Assembly: GCF_018882335.1 (NCBI RefSeq)
Contig: NZ_JACVOS010000010.1
Coordinates: forward strand, 1-64,000
DNA: 64,000 nt
Source: Polynucleobacter sp. AM-25C3
Lineage (GTDB): Bacteria; Pseudomonadota; Gammaproteobacteria; Burkholderiales; Burkholderiaceae
Direction of reading: 5' to 3'
The notes beneath the pieces are model-generated. The model was not told the origin of the DNA, did no database searches, and saw only the letters and a list, made by a program, of their open reading frames with translations. Positions 24,738-33,134 of the stretch are shown here, piece after piece (within the stretch, counting starts at the first letter, position 1; each line of letters starts with the position of its first letter). Position numbers and translations under genes: made by a program.

Positions 24738-26999
24738 TTAAAGGTTATCAAACAGATTGTTTAGCTCATGTGTTGAGGGCGTTTTATTTATGGACACTAA
24801 GACAGCATTTTGACCGCTGTCAATCATATCTAAAAATTGAGCGCTAGTTTTGATGCCCGTAGCATCGATACCCTCACCCGCCTGTAGATCAACCTCAATC
24901 TTTTCATCTAACAGAAGAGTGGCATCCTCGTGATCGACGTTCCTAGCGTAATTAGCATGATTATCGTCTGCAAGACCCTCTTCCAATGCGCTAATGTCAA
25001 CACCCAAGCTCGAAAAGCAAGCATCTGCAAATTCATTTGCATCTGCCTCGCTAAAATCGCTGTTGTCAGAAATATCAAAACTTGGTGCATCTGCCAGCAA
25101 TGCAAGCTGATCAACGGCTAGCGGAGGATCTCTTAAGGTTTGAGAGTTAAAGTCAATTTCATCCGCACTCAATTCCCTAACCTTATTTTGTGATCGTGCC
25201 ACAAAACTCTGAATGTCTAGAGGGGTGATTGATGGTGGCGGCAATAACTTTTCAGTAAACAAAGGATCTTCATAGTATCTAATTTTTGTGCACCGGATTG
25301 GCTTGGTGTATTCCATCAAGACGATTTGCTCATCTTGATTCATCTCCTTTAGTTCTTGAGGAAGCATTAATGGCCGTTTTTGATGCGACAAGCTTTCACT
25401 ACCGCCAGCGCGTTGATTGAAAATACTCCGTGATCGACTGATATTGGCTGATAACTCCGTGTATGTTCCCAGCATTTCTGAATACTCATTTGCGTCTTTT
25501 TGCTCTTTTGGTGGATACACCAGCCTCACCGCAAAGTTGGTAATCATCGTTCTACTATCCTCTTTGCCGTATACAGACTCGAGCTGGGAGGGTGACTGAA
25601 TAATGATGAGTAATCTTAGGTTGTAACCGGCAATATAGCCAATTGCTTTTGCAATAATGTCGACCTTGCCAATTGAGGTGAACTCATCCATCAATAGAAG
25701 GCATGTGTATTTGAGTGATTTGTCTTTTTCTGGCAGCGTTTTTGTGTTCAGATTGATCAGTTGGCTAAAAATCAGATTGAGAAGCAACTTGGCTTCGGCT
25801 AAATGATCGGGAGTGATCCCGATGTAAATCGTCATTCTTCTTTTGCGTACATCGCGTAAATCAAAATCATTTTCGGAGGTTGCCGCGTCAACGATTGGAT
25901 TGCGCCAAATTGTCAATGGGGCATTAAAGGTAGAGAGAATATTGCCAAGCGTCTCTGGGGGTGCTGATAAAAAGTTTCCAATTGAATCCACGCATTCCGA
26001 AGAGAGCCAGGTATATTCTTCAAGAAGACCGGCCATATAATCCCTAACAGAAAGGCGGCTTCCTCGTCCCGCAGCTTGCCGCAGCACCTCTCCCATGGTT
26101 ACCGGGTAATTCGGTAATTTTGACCCAGGGCCCTCTAGCTCCCTCTGGTCCTTGATATCTAGCAACAATAAGACGATCGCCAAGAATAGATTTCGGGCGC
26201 TATCGTTCCAAAAGGAATCCTTGCCACCGGATGGCCATATTGCCGAGCCTATAGCAAGCGTATCACCGACTCTAAATACTCCTTTTGAGATTGATGACAA
26301 AGGGTTATATCGGTGAGTTTTTGGTGCCTCAACGCCATTAATTTTATCCTCGGCAAATGGATTAAACAGATAAACCTCTTGACCAAGTACATCCCTTCTA
26401 TAGCCGGCGGTAATGTCATAGAGTTCTTGCTTAATATCCAACCCAACAACGGACTCCGTCCAGCTGAGCAAGTTTGGAATAACAAAGCTAACCCCTTTGC
26501 CCGATCGTGTAGGAGCAGCCACAAGGACAAATTGTTGGGTAGAAAAGCGTAAGAATTTCTTGCCAAATTGGCCCAATACGATTCCGATGCCATTTAAAAG
26601 GCCGCTTTTTTTAACATCTGCAAGGTTTGCCCATCTTGCGCTTCCATGCAGCTCCCTACTTAAATAGGCTTTAATACCCACCCCGTATGCAACAAGCGTC
26701 AGCCCATACACCAACATGAAAGACAGCGCCCCGCTTACGACCAATGGCTTATATTGATTCTGTATATAACCATTTTGATAATCAGTTACACCATCAACCC
26801 ATGTCCAGACGTCGGGAGATAGTAAATTTAAGCGAAGGCCAAAATACCAAAAGATTCCGGCTAACTGCAAGGCGACCGGGAGCATCAAGGTGAATACAAC
26901 AACTACCAAGCAAAGCTGGCAGGAGCCAGTGCATTTAAATGCGCCGATAGCCTTGAGGTACTTGGCGTAGGTTTTCTTTAGCTTGTCCAAAATAATCAC
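24738..26999 (-). CDS. virD4: VirD4/TraG-family type IV coupling protein
   Basis: 753 aa. Two N-terminal membrane helices (CLVVVVFTLMLPVALQLAGI about 30-50; VSGALSFMLVYGLTLVAYGV about 88-107) anchor it in the inner membrane. Walker A is APTRSGKGVSFV (about 160-171), with VVGLDIKQELYD after it, and Walker B is LLLMDEFTSIGK (about 435). The RLLIIIQSPSQLESVYG segment is typical of TraG. The C-terminal about 150 residues are acidic and may bind substrates. It recruits the relaxosome to the VirB channel encoded at 51-62 kb. GTG start at 26999. Confidence 0.9.
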   Translation of the reverse strand: MIILDKLKKTYAKYLKAIGAFKCTGSCQLCLVVVVFTLMLPVALQLAGIFWYFGLRLNLLSPDVWTWVDGVTDYQNGYIQNQYKPLVVSGALSFMLVYGLTLVAYGVGIKAYLSRELHGSARWANLADVKKSGLLNGIGIVLGQFGKKFLRFSTQQFVLVAAPTRSGKGVSFVIPNLLSWTESVVGLDIKQELYDITAGYRRDVLGQEVYLFNPFAEDKINGVEAPKTHRYNPLSSISKGVFRVGDTLAIGSAIWPSGGKDSFWNDSARNLFLAIVLLLLDIKDQRELEGPGSKLPNYPVTMGEVLRQAAGRGSRLSVRDYMAGLLEEYTWLSSECVDSIGNFLSAPPETLGNILSTFNAPLTIWRNPIVDAATSENDFDLRDVRKRRMTIYIGITPDHLAEAKLLLNLIFSQLINLNTKTLPEKDKSLKYTCLLLMDEFTSIGKVDIIAKAIGYIAGYNLRLLIIIQSPSQLESVYGKEDSRTMITNFAVRLVYPPKEQKDANEYSEMLGTYTELSANISRSRSIFNQRAGGSESLSHQKRPLMLPQELKEMNQDEQIVLMEYTKPIRCTKIRYYEDPLFTEKLLPPPSITPLDIQSFVARSQNKVRELSADEIDFNSQTLRDPPLAVDQLALLADAPSFDISDNSDFSEADANEFADACFSSLGVDISALEEGLADDNHANYARNVDHEDATLLLDEKIEVDLQAGEGIDATGIKTSAQFLDMIDSGQNAVLVSINKTPSTHELNNLFDNL

Positions 27000-27018
27000 T
27001 TAGTGTTGCAATATAAAG

Positions 27019-27222
27019 TTAAGGCTTAGGCGATTTGCTTGACTCAAAGGGGCCACAATAGGAACGAACTTGAGGTAATTTGGCAACCTCAAATTCGCCT
27101 TCTTTTGCCCAAAGTACCTTTAGGCCCGGCCCAAATACAGCGCGGTACTGGGCAACTAGTTGTGCAATCAATGGCATGTCGCGATGCAGGGCCTCCCTAG
27201 TTAGGCGTTGGCGCACTTTCAC
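27019..27222 (-). CDS. Small basic hypothetical protein
   Basis: 67 aa, GTG start with AGGAG about 9 nt upstream. MKVRQRLTREALHRDMPLIA and VAKLPQVRSYCGPF are the readable parts; no family is recognised. It ends 19 bp before virD4 and is probably co-transcribed. Confidence 0.55.
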   Translation of the reverse strand: MKVRQRLTREALHRDMPLIAQLVAQYRAVFGPGLKVLWAKEGEFEVAKLPQVRSYCGPFESSKSPKP

Positions 27223-27292
27223 CCGATTTCACTCCTGCTTGATGGCGGAAATTGGAAGGTCATTTTGATGAGCATTTCACCAGAATTAAGAC

Positions 27293-27715
27293 TCAAGCTC
27301 TTCTGGAGAGCATTGCAAGAGAATGCAATTGATTGGGTTTCGCAGCATAAACCCGATGCGTTCTGCCATCCATTAACTCTGGCCATAACTCAAACCTTGA
27401 TTTTGCAATCTCAAAACCATTTTCACGCTGGCGTTGCTCTGCCTGACATTTAGCCATGCAGAGTTTCGCGTACATCTCTATACCATCCGGGTGGCGAACG
27501 CTGGTTTTCAGTGTCGAGGTGATTTGCTTTTTAGTAACCATTTGAGCCAAGAGTGCCCTGCACTTTGCCATGGATACTCCACTTAGCAACGCAATTTGGC
27601 GTAATTCCAACCAGGATCGAGCCTCCCGAACAACGCTTAATACGGCCTCATAGTGGATAAGGTTGGTGTCAGTAGAATTCTTCTTCGCCTTAGGCGAAGC
27701 TGTGGGCTTTTGCAT
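27293..27715 (-). CDS. Winged-helix-like protein, possible element regulator
   Basis: 140 aa. I use the ATG at 27715, since the conserved ATAGGA box overlaps the ATG at 27721 and is spaced correctly for 27715. An HTH-like stretch is visible at about 30-65: ARSWLELRQIALLSGVSMAK followed by CRALLAQMVTKKQI, the helix-turn-helix plus wing start of a small regulator. The C-terminal half (RRENGF..WPELMDGRTHRVYAAK) has no assignment. It is the first gene of the virD4 operon and carries leader motif copy b. Confidence 0.6.
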   Translation of the reverse strand: MQKPTASPKAKKNSTDTNLIHYEAVLSVVREARSWLELRQIALLSGVSMAKCRALLAQMVTKKQITSTLKTSVRHPDGIEMYAKLCMAKCQAEQRQRENGFEIAKSRFELWPELMDGRTHRVYAAKPNQLHSLAMLSRRA

Positions 27716-27720
27716 ATGCA

Positions 27721-27766
27721 TCCTATCAAGTTTTAACAAAGTAAGAGGCGCTAACCTCTTATAGAA
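27721..27766 (-). promoter_or_regulatory. Leader hairpin motif, copy b
   Basis: UAAGAGG-UUAGCG-CCUCUUA (27761-27742), the longest stem of the family at 7 bp, precedes ACUUGAUAGGA (27731-27721). Upstream UUCUAUAAG could pair with the box with one bulged G, as an alternative masking helix. Confidence 0.65.
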
Positions 27767-27777
27767 CTGAAAGTCTA

Positions 27778-27797
27778 CGCTAGTTTTTAAACTAGCG
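27778..27797. terminator. Inverted repeat CGCTAGTTT-TT-AAACTAGCG
   Basis: Nine-bp arms lie between the lipoprotein gene end and leader motif b. A second hairpin (GCCGCA/TGCGGC) is just to the right at about 27819-27835. Either may end the lipoprotein transcript on the minus strand. Confidence 0.4.
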
Positions 27798-27861
27798 AAA
27801 CCTTTTTAATCCGCGTTAGCCGCAAGCGCTGCGGCAGGCTAATTTTATAAAGCTTAACCGA

Positions 27862-28305
27862 TTAATAGCCCTTTTTGCTTAAATTTGAGGCGCTAGGCAC
27901 TTGATTTCCCTTGGCGTACATACATTGTTGATAGGCGACGTTATATTGCGTCTGGGCGGTCTTATCTGAAGAGTAGCTACTCAAGGCTCCCCCGAGCGCA
28001 CCCGCCAAGAGGCCAGCGCCTGCCCCGGTACCCACTCCCGCATGACTCCCGCCACCAATTACTGCGCCAGCAATAGCGCCTACTGCAGCTCCAAGTCCCG
28101 CATCTATGGCGGCCGACTTAACCCCTTCTTCGCTTGTAGCTTTTGAGCTGGTTTGGGCAAACTGGCGGCACACCTGGTCATCTTGCTGAAAGACATCGAA
28201 AGGCTTTCCTTGTGCCGGCATTACTGCGATAGTAGGCCCGGTTGGACCAGATACGCAGGCAACAAGTGAAAGACCAAGAACCAAGCAGGAAATAATAAGC
28301 TTCAT
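27862..28305 (-). CDS. Glycine-zipper lipoprotein
   Basis: 147 aa. A lipoprotein signal peptide ends at the lipobox LVAC (Cys17). The centre (about 70-110) is a Gly/Ala-rich zipper, AIDAGLGAAVGAIAGAVIGG and GAGAGLLAGALGGALSS, typical of glycine-zipper outer-membrane or surface proteins. The C-terminal QYNVAYQQCMYAKGN is also usual for this family. The role is structural or unknown. TGAGGAG precedes the ATG. Confidence 0.82.
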   Translation of the reverse strand: MKLIISCLVLGLSLVACVSGPTGPTIAVMPAQGKPFDVFQQDDQVCRQFAQTSSKATSEEGVKSAAIDAGLGAAVGAIAGAVIGGGSHAGVGTGAGAGLLAGALGGALSSYSSDKTAQTQYNVAYQQCMYAKGNQVPSASNLSKKGY

Positions 28306-28413
28306 AAAAACTCCTCAATAAATATACAAGAAAAGCAGTTGAAGTATTAACGCCTAGCTATGGTTAGAGTTGACTCATCTATTGAGACAATGGAGATTCA
28401 ATATATAGATCTT

Positions 28414-28710
28414 TTATGCATGCAAAGGCTGCACTTCCCTTTCGATCTTCTTGGCCACCGCCTTTTGGGCCACCTTCAAATCATAAGCTTGCTGCAGATT
28501 TAGCCATGATTGTGGGTCTCCGCCAAAATACCGCGCTAAGCGTAAAGCGGTATCTGGCGTAACGCCTCTGCTCCCTCTCGCAACATCGTTAATTCGTGCT
28601 GGCGTGACGTGCAAGGCTCTAGCCAATGCGTTAGCACTCATACCCAAAGGCAGGAGGTAGTCTTCTCGCAAAATCTCGCCTGGGTGAATTGCTCTCATTC
28701 CATTCTTCAT
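28414..28710 (-). CDS. higA: HigA-family antitoxin
   Basis: 98 aa starting MKNGMRAIHPGEILREDYL, the standard HigA opening, followed by a Cro/C1 helix-turn-helix SANALARALHVTPARINDVA (about 25-44) and TPDTALRLARYFGGDPQSWL. It binds HigB and represses the operon. It lies 10 bp after higB, the toxin-first order typical of higBA; AAGGAGAATGG precedes the start. Confidence 0.9.
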   Translation of the reverse strand: MKNGMRAIHPGEILREDYLLPLGMSANALARALHVTPARINDVARGSRGVTPDTALRLARYFGGDPQSWLNLQQAYDLKVAQKAVAKKIEREVQPLHA

Positions 28711-28720
28711 TCCATTCTCC

Positions 28721-28999
28721 TTAGTGATAATCCACTATTTCTACATTAGCTGGGCCTAAGTTGGTCCATGTAAAACAAATCCGCCATTGCACATTAATGC
28801 GAATACTGTATTGATTGGCTCTATTGCCTCTCAAACTCTCTAAACAATTACCGGGAGGCGATCTTAAAAATTCTAAAGTTGCAGCACTATCGAGTTGCTG
28901 CAACTTACGCTCAGCCACTGATTTAATCGCGCTAAATTGCTTGGTTTTCCCGGTGGTAAAAAGGGCTTCTGTCTGGGCGCATTTGAACGATTGAATCAT
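28721..28999 (-). CDS. higB: HigB/RelE-family toxin
   Basis: 92 aa from ATG 28999 (a GTG one codon earlier is also open). RelE/ParE fold features are present: FKCAQTEALFTTGKTKQF, the LRSPPGNCLESLRGNRANQYSI region, and the C-terminal RINVQWRICFTW..VEIVDYH with the basic and His residues needed for ribosome-dependent mRNA cleavage. It is paired with higA downstream. Confidence 0.88.
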   Translation of the reverse strand: MIQSFKCAQTEALFTTGKTKQFSAIKSVAERKLQQLDSAATLEFLRSPPGNCLESLRGNRANQYSIRINVQWRICFTWTNLGPANVEIVDYH

Positions 29000-29089
29000 C
29001 ACATTATTTTATATCATATATCGGTATAGGGTACAGATTTATGAATCAAAGACGCCTGACGGGTACTTGATCTACCCCAATTGCAGGGG

Positions 29090-29117
29090 TTGCCGGATTG
29101 AGCGCTTGCGGTATAGT
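29090..29117 (+). promoter_or_regulatory. Probable promoter of the Rrf2 gene
   Basis: TTGCCG (29090-29095) and TATAGT (29112-29117) are separated by 16 bp. The ATG at 29124 follows the -10 by 6 bp, so transcription would start at about the start codon and the mRNA could be leaderless. Confidence 0.45.
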
Positions 29118-29123
29118 TGCTCT

Positions 29124-29657
29124 ATGAGAATTACCACCAAATGTAAGATAGCAACAGATGCTCTGCTGGAGATCGCCGCTCATACGGAAAAAGGGTATGC
29201 CATCTCGCTGCCCATTGTTAGCAAGAGACTAGCCGTCTCTCACTCTTACCTTGAGCTCATTTTTTCTAGTCTAAAGGCTGCTGGACTGATTCGCAGTCAT
29301 CGCGGCCCTGGTGGTGGGTACTCCTTGGCTAAAGAACTAGGAGCGATTTCTGTCAAAGATATCGTTGATGCCACTGGTGAATCCCCTTCCTTGGAGGGTG
29401 ACCCTAGCGCTCAATTATGGGTCAATTTAGATGCGCATATGCAAAAGCAAATGGCGCAAATTACGCTGAGCCACCTCTTGGCCAGGACCGCTATTCCTAT
29501 TGAGCCCAGCCTTACGCGCCTTCATCTCAGGCTAGAAAAAGCATCAAAATCCAAGGCGACCAAAGCATCGGCAGAAAAGCGATCCAATAAGATTCGGAAA
29601 CCTACAGGACCAAACTCCGTATTTAGCTTTGGAAAATACCTATTACATAAGCAATAG
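29124..29657 (+). CDS. Rrf2-family transcriptional regulator lacking Fe-S cysteines
   Basis: 177 aa from ATG 29124 (the frame is open further upstream, to 29067, but that contains the promoter-like sequence). The N-terminal winged helix reads MRITTKCKIATDALLEIAAH, then LPIVSKRLAVSHSYLELIF and the signature GLIRSHRGPGGGYSLAK (about 65-81). The three cysteines that hold the cluster in IscR are absent, so it should sense something other than Fe-S status. The C-terminal tail is basic (KASKSKATKASAEKRSNKIR). Target genes are unknown. Confidence 0.82.
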   Translation: MRITTKCKIATDALLEIAAHTEKGYAISLPIVSKRLAVSHSYLELIFSSLKAAGLIRSHRGPGGGYSLAKELGAISVKDIVDATGESPSLEGDPSAQLWVNLDAHMQKQMAQITLSHLLARTAIPIEPSLTRLHLRLEKASKSKATKASAEKRSNKIRKPTGPNSVFSFGKYLLHKQ

Positions 29658-29668
29658 CAATCCAGGCA

Positions 29669-29956
29669 TTAGTGAACGGCTGAACTTCCTCGCGTTGAAG
29701 AAATCATTCTATCAACCAACACTTGATCCCACATGCGATCGAGCAGCTCTTTGGCTTGACTCCTCTCACTCTCGGAAAGCTCCATACCAATTAAGGTAGA
29801 TTTAATCATCACGGCGTATGCCATCATCACTTCTGCAGTACTAGAACCCCTGACATGGGGCAATATTTCCTGCAAGGCATCAACGACAATTTCACCTACC
29901 TTCTTAGCATCAATAGTCTTTTCAAGATCGTCTAAATCCTTGGAATCCGCTGTCAT
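29669..29956 (-). CDS. Small helical hypothetical protein
   Basis: 95 aa, acidic and mostly helical (DLDDLEKTIDAKKVGEIVVD; EVMMAYAVMIKSTLIGMELS). No domain recognised. It converges with the Rrf2 gene and is followed by the tRNA cluster. Confidence 0.6.
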   Translation of the reverse strand: MTADSKDLDDLEKTIDAKKVGEIVVDALQEILPHVRGSSTAEVMMAYAVMIKSTLIGMELSESERSQAKELLDRMWDQVLVDRMISSTRGSSAVH

Positions 29957-29984
29957 ATGCCCCGCTAGTATTTAATGTTGTTAA

Positions 29985-30060
29985 TGGTGCCGTTGAGAAG
30001 AATTGAACTTCCGACCTACGCGTTACGAGTGCGTTGCTCTACCAACTGAGCTACAACGGC
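29985..30060 (-). tRNA. tRNA-Thr (anticodon CGU)
   Basis: The minus strand gives a complete cloverleaf of 76 nt with encoded CCA: acceptor GCCGTTG/CAACGGC, D-arm GCTCAGTTGGTAGAGC, anticodon loop CTCGTAA, T-arm GGAAG-TTCAATT-CTTCT. The anticodon stem has an A-C mismatch at its loop end. Confidence 0.92.
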
Positions 30061-30072
30061 ATTACATGCAAC

Positions 30073-30146
30073 TGGAGCGGGTGATGGGAATCGAACCCAC
30101 GCTATCAGCTTGGGAAGCTGAAGTTCTACCATTGAACTACACCCGC
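30073..30146 (-). tRNA. tRNA-Gly (anticodon CCC)
   Basis: 74 nt with encoded CCA. Acceptor GCGGGTG/CACCCGC, anticodon arm CAGCT-TTCCCAA-AGCTG giving CCC, and T-arm GTGGG-TTCGATT-CCCAT. It lies 12 bp from the Thr gene on the same strand. Confidence 0.92.
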
Positions 30147-30161
30147 GCATTGATACTGCTT

Positions 30162-30251
30162 TGGCGGAAACGGAGGGATTCGAACCCTCGATACTTTTTC
30201 AAATATGCCGGTTTAGTAGACCGGTGCCTTCAGCCGCTCGGCCACGTTTCC
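30162..30251 (-). tRNA. tRNA-Ser with unusual ACU anticodon
   Basis: 90 nt with CCA and the long variable arm of serine tRNAs. Acceptor GGAAACG/CGTTTCC, anticodon stem CCGGT/ACCGG around CTACTAA, so positions 34-36 read ACU. The AGY-Ser isoacceptor is normally GCU. All arms pair well, so it looks functional. Confidence 0.9.
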
Positions 30252-30397
30252 TTGATCCGATTATAAGGTCGAGTGAATCATGAAATCATAAGGAAATACC
30301 TCGTCAGCGTTTATGTCGCTGATAAGAGGTGAAAGACCGAGAACCTTGCTTTCCAGGGCTTATGTGCTTATACCTCAATCCCATTTAGAAACCTGAC

Positions 30398-31537
30398 TTA
30401 TCGTAACTTGTTTGATTTATGCATGTGCATGATGTATGGGGTAAGTTTCTCCAGCAACAAACTAGAGAGTTTCTTAACCTGACTCTCTGTGAGAATTTCT
30501 CCATATTTAGCACCACAGTTTTTGAATGCGTATTCCGTAGCCTCGGCTATTACTCGCTCTCTCTCGAAATCGTCTTTCTTTTTTAGCGCTGCTGGCATTA
30601 CTGCATGGAAGGCAGCTTCAATCGCGCCATTTGGAATCATTTCATATCTATAAATTGCATCAATTTCACTTTCATTGAAATCAAGGTTTACTGACAAGTA
30701 AAGTTCTTTGCCTGTTCTGGGGTCAATTGCATAACTGGATTTAACAACCTCTCCACAATACCCTTTTCCCAAACAGACCACCACGCGATGAATACCAAAG
30801 TATTCGGCATATCCCAATACAAGGCCAGTTACTGGATTGGCATTAACAGCAACGCAATGAAGCGGTGTCTCTAGAGGCCTATTAGCAACAAGATTGGTCG
30901 CTTGGTAGTAGCCAAAGCAGGCGGGTGCTGTATGATCACGTAGATATTGAATGGCATCATTACAGAGATTGGCAGCAATTCCTGCTTGGTGAGCAAGTGC
31001 AAGAACGCTTTTTACAATAGACCTGCCTGAAACCTCCCCACCAAAGTCTAACTGGTGATGCACCATTCCCGTTGGATAAGAACTTGAAAACTCAGCATTC
31101 GCCAGCAGTTGATCAGTGTTGGTATTTGGATACTTTCGCTGCACACCTTTAAGCATGCTTTTCGCCTCATTAACATCACGTGCCACAATCTTGATTTGCA
31201 CGCCATCCGGAGTAATCTCCTCCGAAAATGATGGTTTATTTGGTGAAAATCCACCATCTGGCCTCATGATTAAATTCTCACCGGTGGTGGTGCTTATTGG
31301 CAAGCCAGGGGTGACGCCTCTCTGACGGGTAACTCCAAAGATGTGGGCTAATGGGAGTAATTGGGATGCAAGTTTTGCATCCCATGTACGACCAGCCTCA
31401 TTATTACAACTCTTGCAAATAAATCCACTTACCCTAAGACGCCCGCCAATTGCCTCCGTAATCACATGCTCTTTAGAATTATTGCCTGCGCTAATCTGCG
31501 TGTTGCAGATTGCACAATATGGCGACCGTATGTTCAT
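30398..31537 (-). CDS. HNH endonuclease-like protein
   Basis: 379 aa from ATG 31537 (a TTG at 31558 is possible). The N-terminal 45 residues carry an HNH_5-type zinc-finger nuclease motif: CAICNTQIS, the EHVITEAIGGRL core, and CKSCNNEAG, followed by a D (W-DAKLASQL). The long remainder (60-379) is beta-rich without a recognised family. Such proteins often occur in defence-rich regions and may cut phage DNA. Next gene to the right is on the opposite strand. Confidence 0.7.
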   Translation of the reverse strand: MNIRSPYCAICNTQISAGNNSKEHVITEAIGGRLRVSGFICKSCNNEAGRTWDAKLASQLLPLAHIFGVTRQRGVTPGLPISTTTGENLIMRPDGGFSPNKPSFSEEITPDGVQIKIVARDVNEAKSMLKGVQRKYPNTNTDQLLANAEFSSSYPTGMVHHQLDFGGEVSGRSIVKSVLALAHQAGIAANLCNDAIQYLRDHTAPACFGYYQATNLVANRPLETPLHCVAVNANPVTGLVLGYAEYFGIHRVVVCLGKGYCGEVVKSSYAIDPRTGKELYLSVNLDFNESEIDAIYRYEMIPNGAIEAAFHAVMPAALKKKDDFERERVIAEATEYAFKNCGAKYGEILTESQVKKLSSLLLEKLTPYIMHMHKSNKLR

Positions 31538-31673
31538 AGCATCCAATCCAATCCCCAAGACTCAGTATTTTTCCAGATAAGATCGGCTAATTATGCGCCT
31601 GAACTTGCATTCTTAGCTATTCCGATCTCCAACCATGTTTTGCACGTAACGGATGAATTGCACATTATCAACC

Positions 31674-31700
31674 TGGTGTCCAACTTTTGTGGGCCAGCTC
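31674..31700 (-). repeat. Solitary IS3-type terminal repeat remnant
   Basis: GGTGTCCAACTTTTGTGGG and the next 8 bases match 101-127 at all but two or three positions, in the same orientation. No transposase coding is visible beside it, so it looks like a leftover IS end or a miniature relic in the 31538-31802 gap. Confidence 0.5.
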
Positions 31701-31802
31701 AAAAACATCCCTCGATCTTTCCATGCCGTGTCCACAGATACAGACGCAATCATTGGATGGAATAAAATTGCGATCTTATTTATTCAAATTTAATGAGCGT
31801 TG

Positions 31803-33005
31803 ATGTTAACCATTACACAATCCGAACTACTTCATCGCATACGGGGCTTTGCGATTGGATTGCTAGCCTTTGTCCAAGAGAAGCCCGCTTTACCCATATT
31901 AGTGGTGAAGGCGCCTAAAGAAGCTATTTTGGCTGCCAAGCTTAGTTCTTTTTTAAAGATCTATGTCGTTCCAGTTCATATTAATGGCTTTGATTCAATG
32001 GGGTTGATCACAGCATTTTTTGATGATTCAGATGAGCCTCTAATTATTAGATCGCAGCTGTTTGCGGAGGACGCGGCCACAGAAAGTTTGATGGCTACCT
32101 TAAGGGCATCAGAAATTGATCTGCATTTCTTCGATGAGCATTCACGTGAGATGCTTGCTTATAGATCGAAAGTATTGATGCCGAAACCAACTGCACTGCG
32201 CCTCAATAGCATTTCGCTTGAAAGATTTGATGGCGTTAATCATGGGGCAGTCGATGATCAAATGCAACGCTGGTTTTCTCAGCGCACCCCAGTTGATGAT
32301 GAGAGTGCCATAACTGTAAGGCTTGGTGAGCCGCTCATGCCGGAAGAGATCGTGGTGCTAAATTCTAACGCCCCCAATCACTTTTATCGTGGCTCACCTT
32401 CAATCATCCTAGCTTCCCTAGAAAGAGAAGATCCTGGAGCGCCGCAAGAGCATGATATCGCCCTTTTGCTTGGTCGAATATTTCTACCAGAGCAGATTAT
32501 TAGAAGCCCATTGAAAGTTACTGACAATGAGGAGGCCGCAGATATTCTTGTGGTCACCAAAAAGCACCTCATCATTATTCAAGCCAAGGATAGCCCAAAT
32601 TCCGCAAACATTCTTAATAATACAATTTCCAGAAAAAAGGCGACTGCAAAAAAGAGTCTTCGCAAGGCCGTCAAGCAGCTGGCAGGTACCATCCGGTATG
32701 CGCGAATGCAAGACCCAATGACAATTGTGGTTGACAACAAAAATCTAGCCTTTGGTGTGTCGGGGTTGCAATGGCGAGCAATTGCAGTTGTAAAAGAATT
32801 GTTTAGTGATAATTTTTCAGAGTACAGTCGTCTGCTTTTAAGGCTCAATGAAGATACTGGTGTTCCTTCTATTGCATTGGACTATGCGGAGCTCAATATG
32901 TACACAGCGAATTTGATTGATGAGGCATCATTTATCACCGCCATTGATAAGGTCTTCAATCATGGAATAAATACTGGGGCATTCCCTCGCCTACGAATTT
33001 TTTAG
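31803..33005 (+). CDS. Putative PD-(D/E)XK-like nuclease, family not recognised
   Basis: 400 aa from ATG 31803 (TTG 31800 also open). The only motif is near 245-265: EEAADILVVTKKHLIIIQAKDSP without a break, reading Asp on one strand followed by a hydrophobic beta strand and Q-A-K, the D...(E/Q)-x-K plan of restriction-like nucleases. The N-terminal half (1-170) is unassigned and a basic helix KKATAKKSLRKAVKQ follows. It sits between an HNH protein and a type III restriction system, so a defence role is plausible but inferred. Confidence 0.5.
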   Translation: MLTITQSELLHRIRGFAIGLLAFVQEKPALPILVVKAPKEAILAAKLSSFLKIYVVPVHINGFDSMGLITAFFDDSDEPLIIRSQLFAEDAATESLMATLRASEIDLHFFDEHSREMLAYRSKVLMPKPTALRLNSISLERFDGVNHGAVDDQMQRWFSQRTPVDDESAITVRLGEPLMPEEIVVLNSNAPNHFYRGSPSIILASLEREDPGAPQEHDIALLLGRIFLPEQIIRSPLKVTDNEEAADILVVTKKHLIIIQAKDSPNSANILNNTISRKKATAKKSLRKAVKQLAGTIRYARMQDPMTIVVDNKNLAFGVSGLQWRAIAVVKELFSDNFSEYSRLLLRLNEDTGVPSIALDYAELNMYTANLIDEASFITAIDKVFNHGINTGAFPRLRIF

Positions 33006-33134
33006 CGTTGATACTCTGGCATTCATAATCCATGCTAAGACTCTGAGCAGAATCAACTGCAGCTTACATGTGCCTACGCTAAATTTCAAACTGAGACACT
33101 GCCAAAATCTCTCACTTGGAAAAACATTAAAAAA

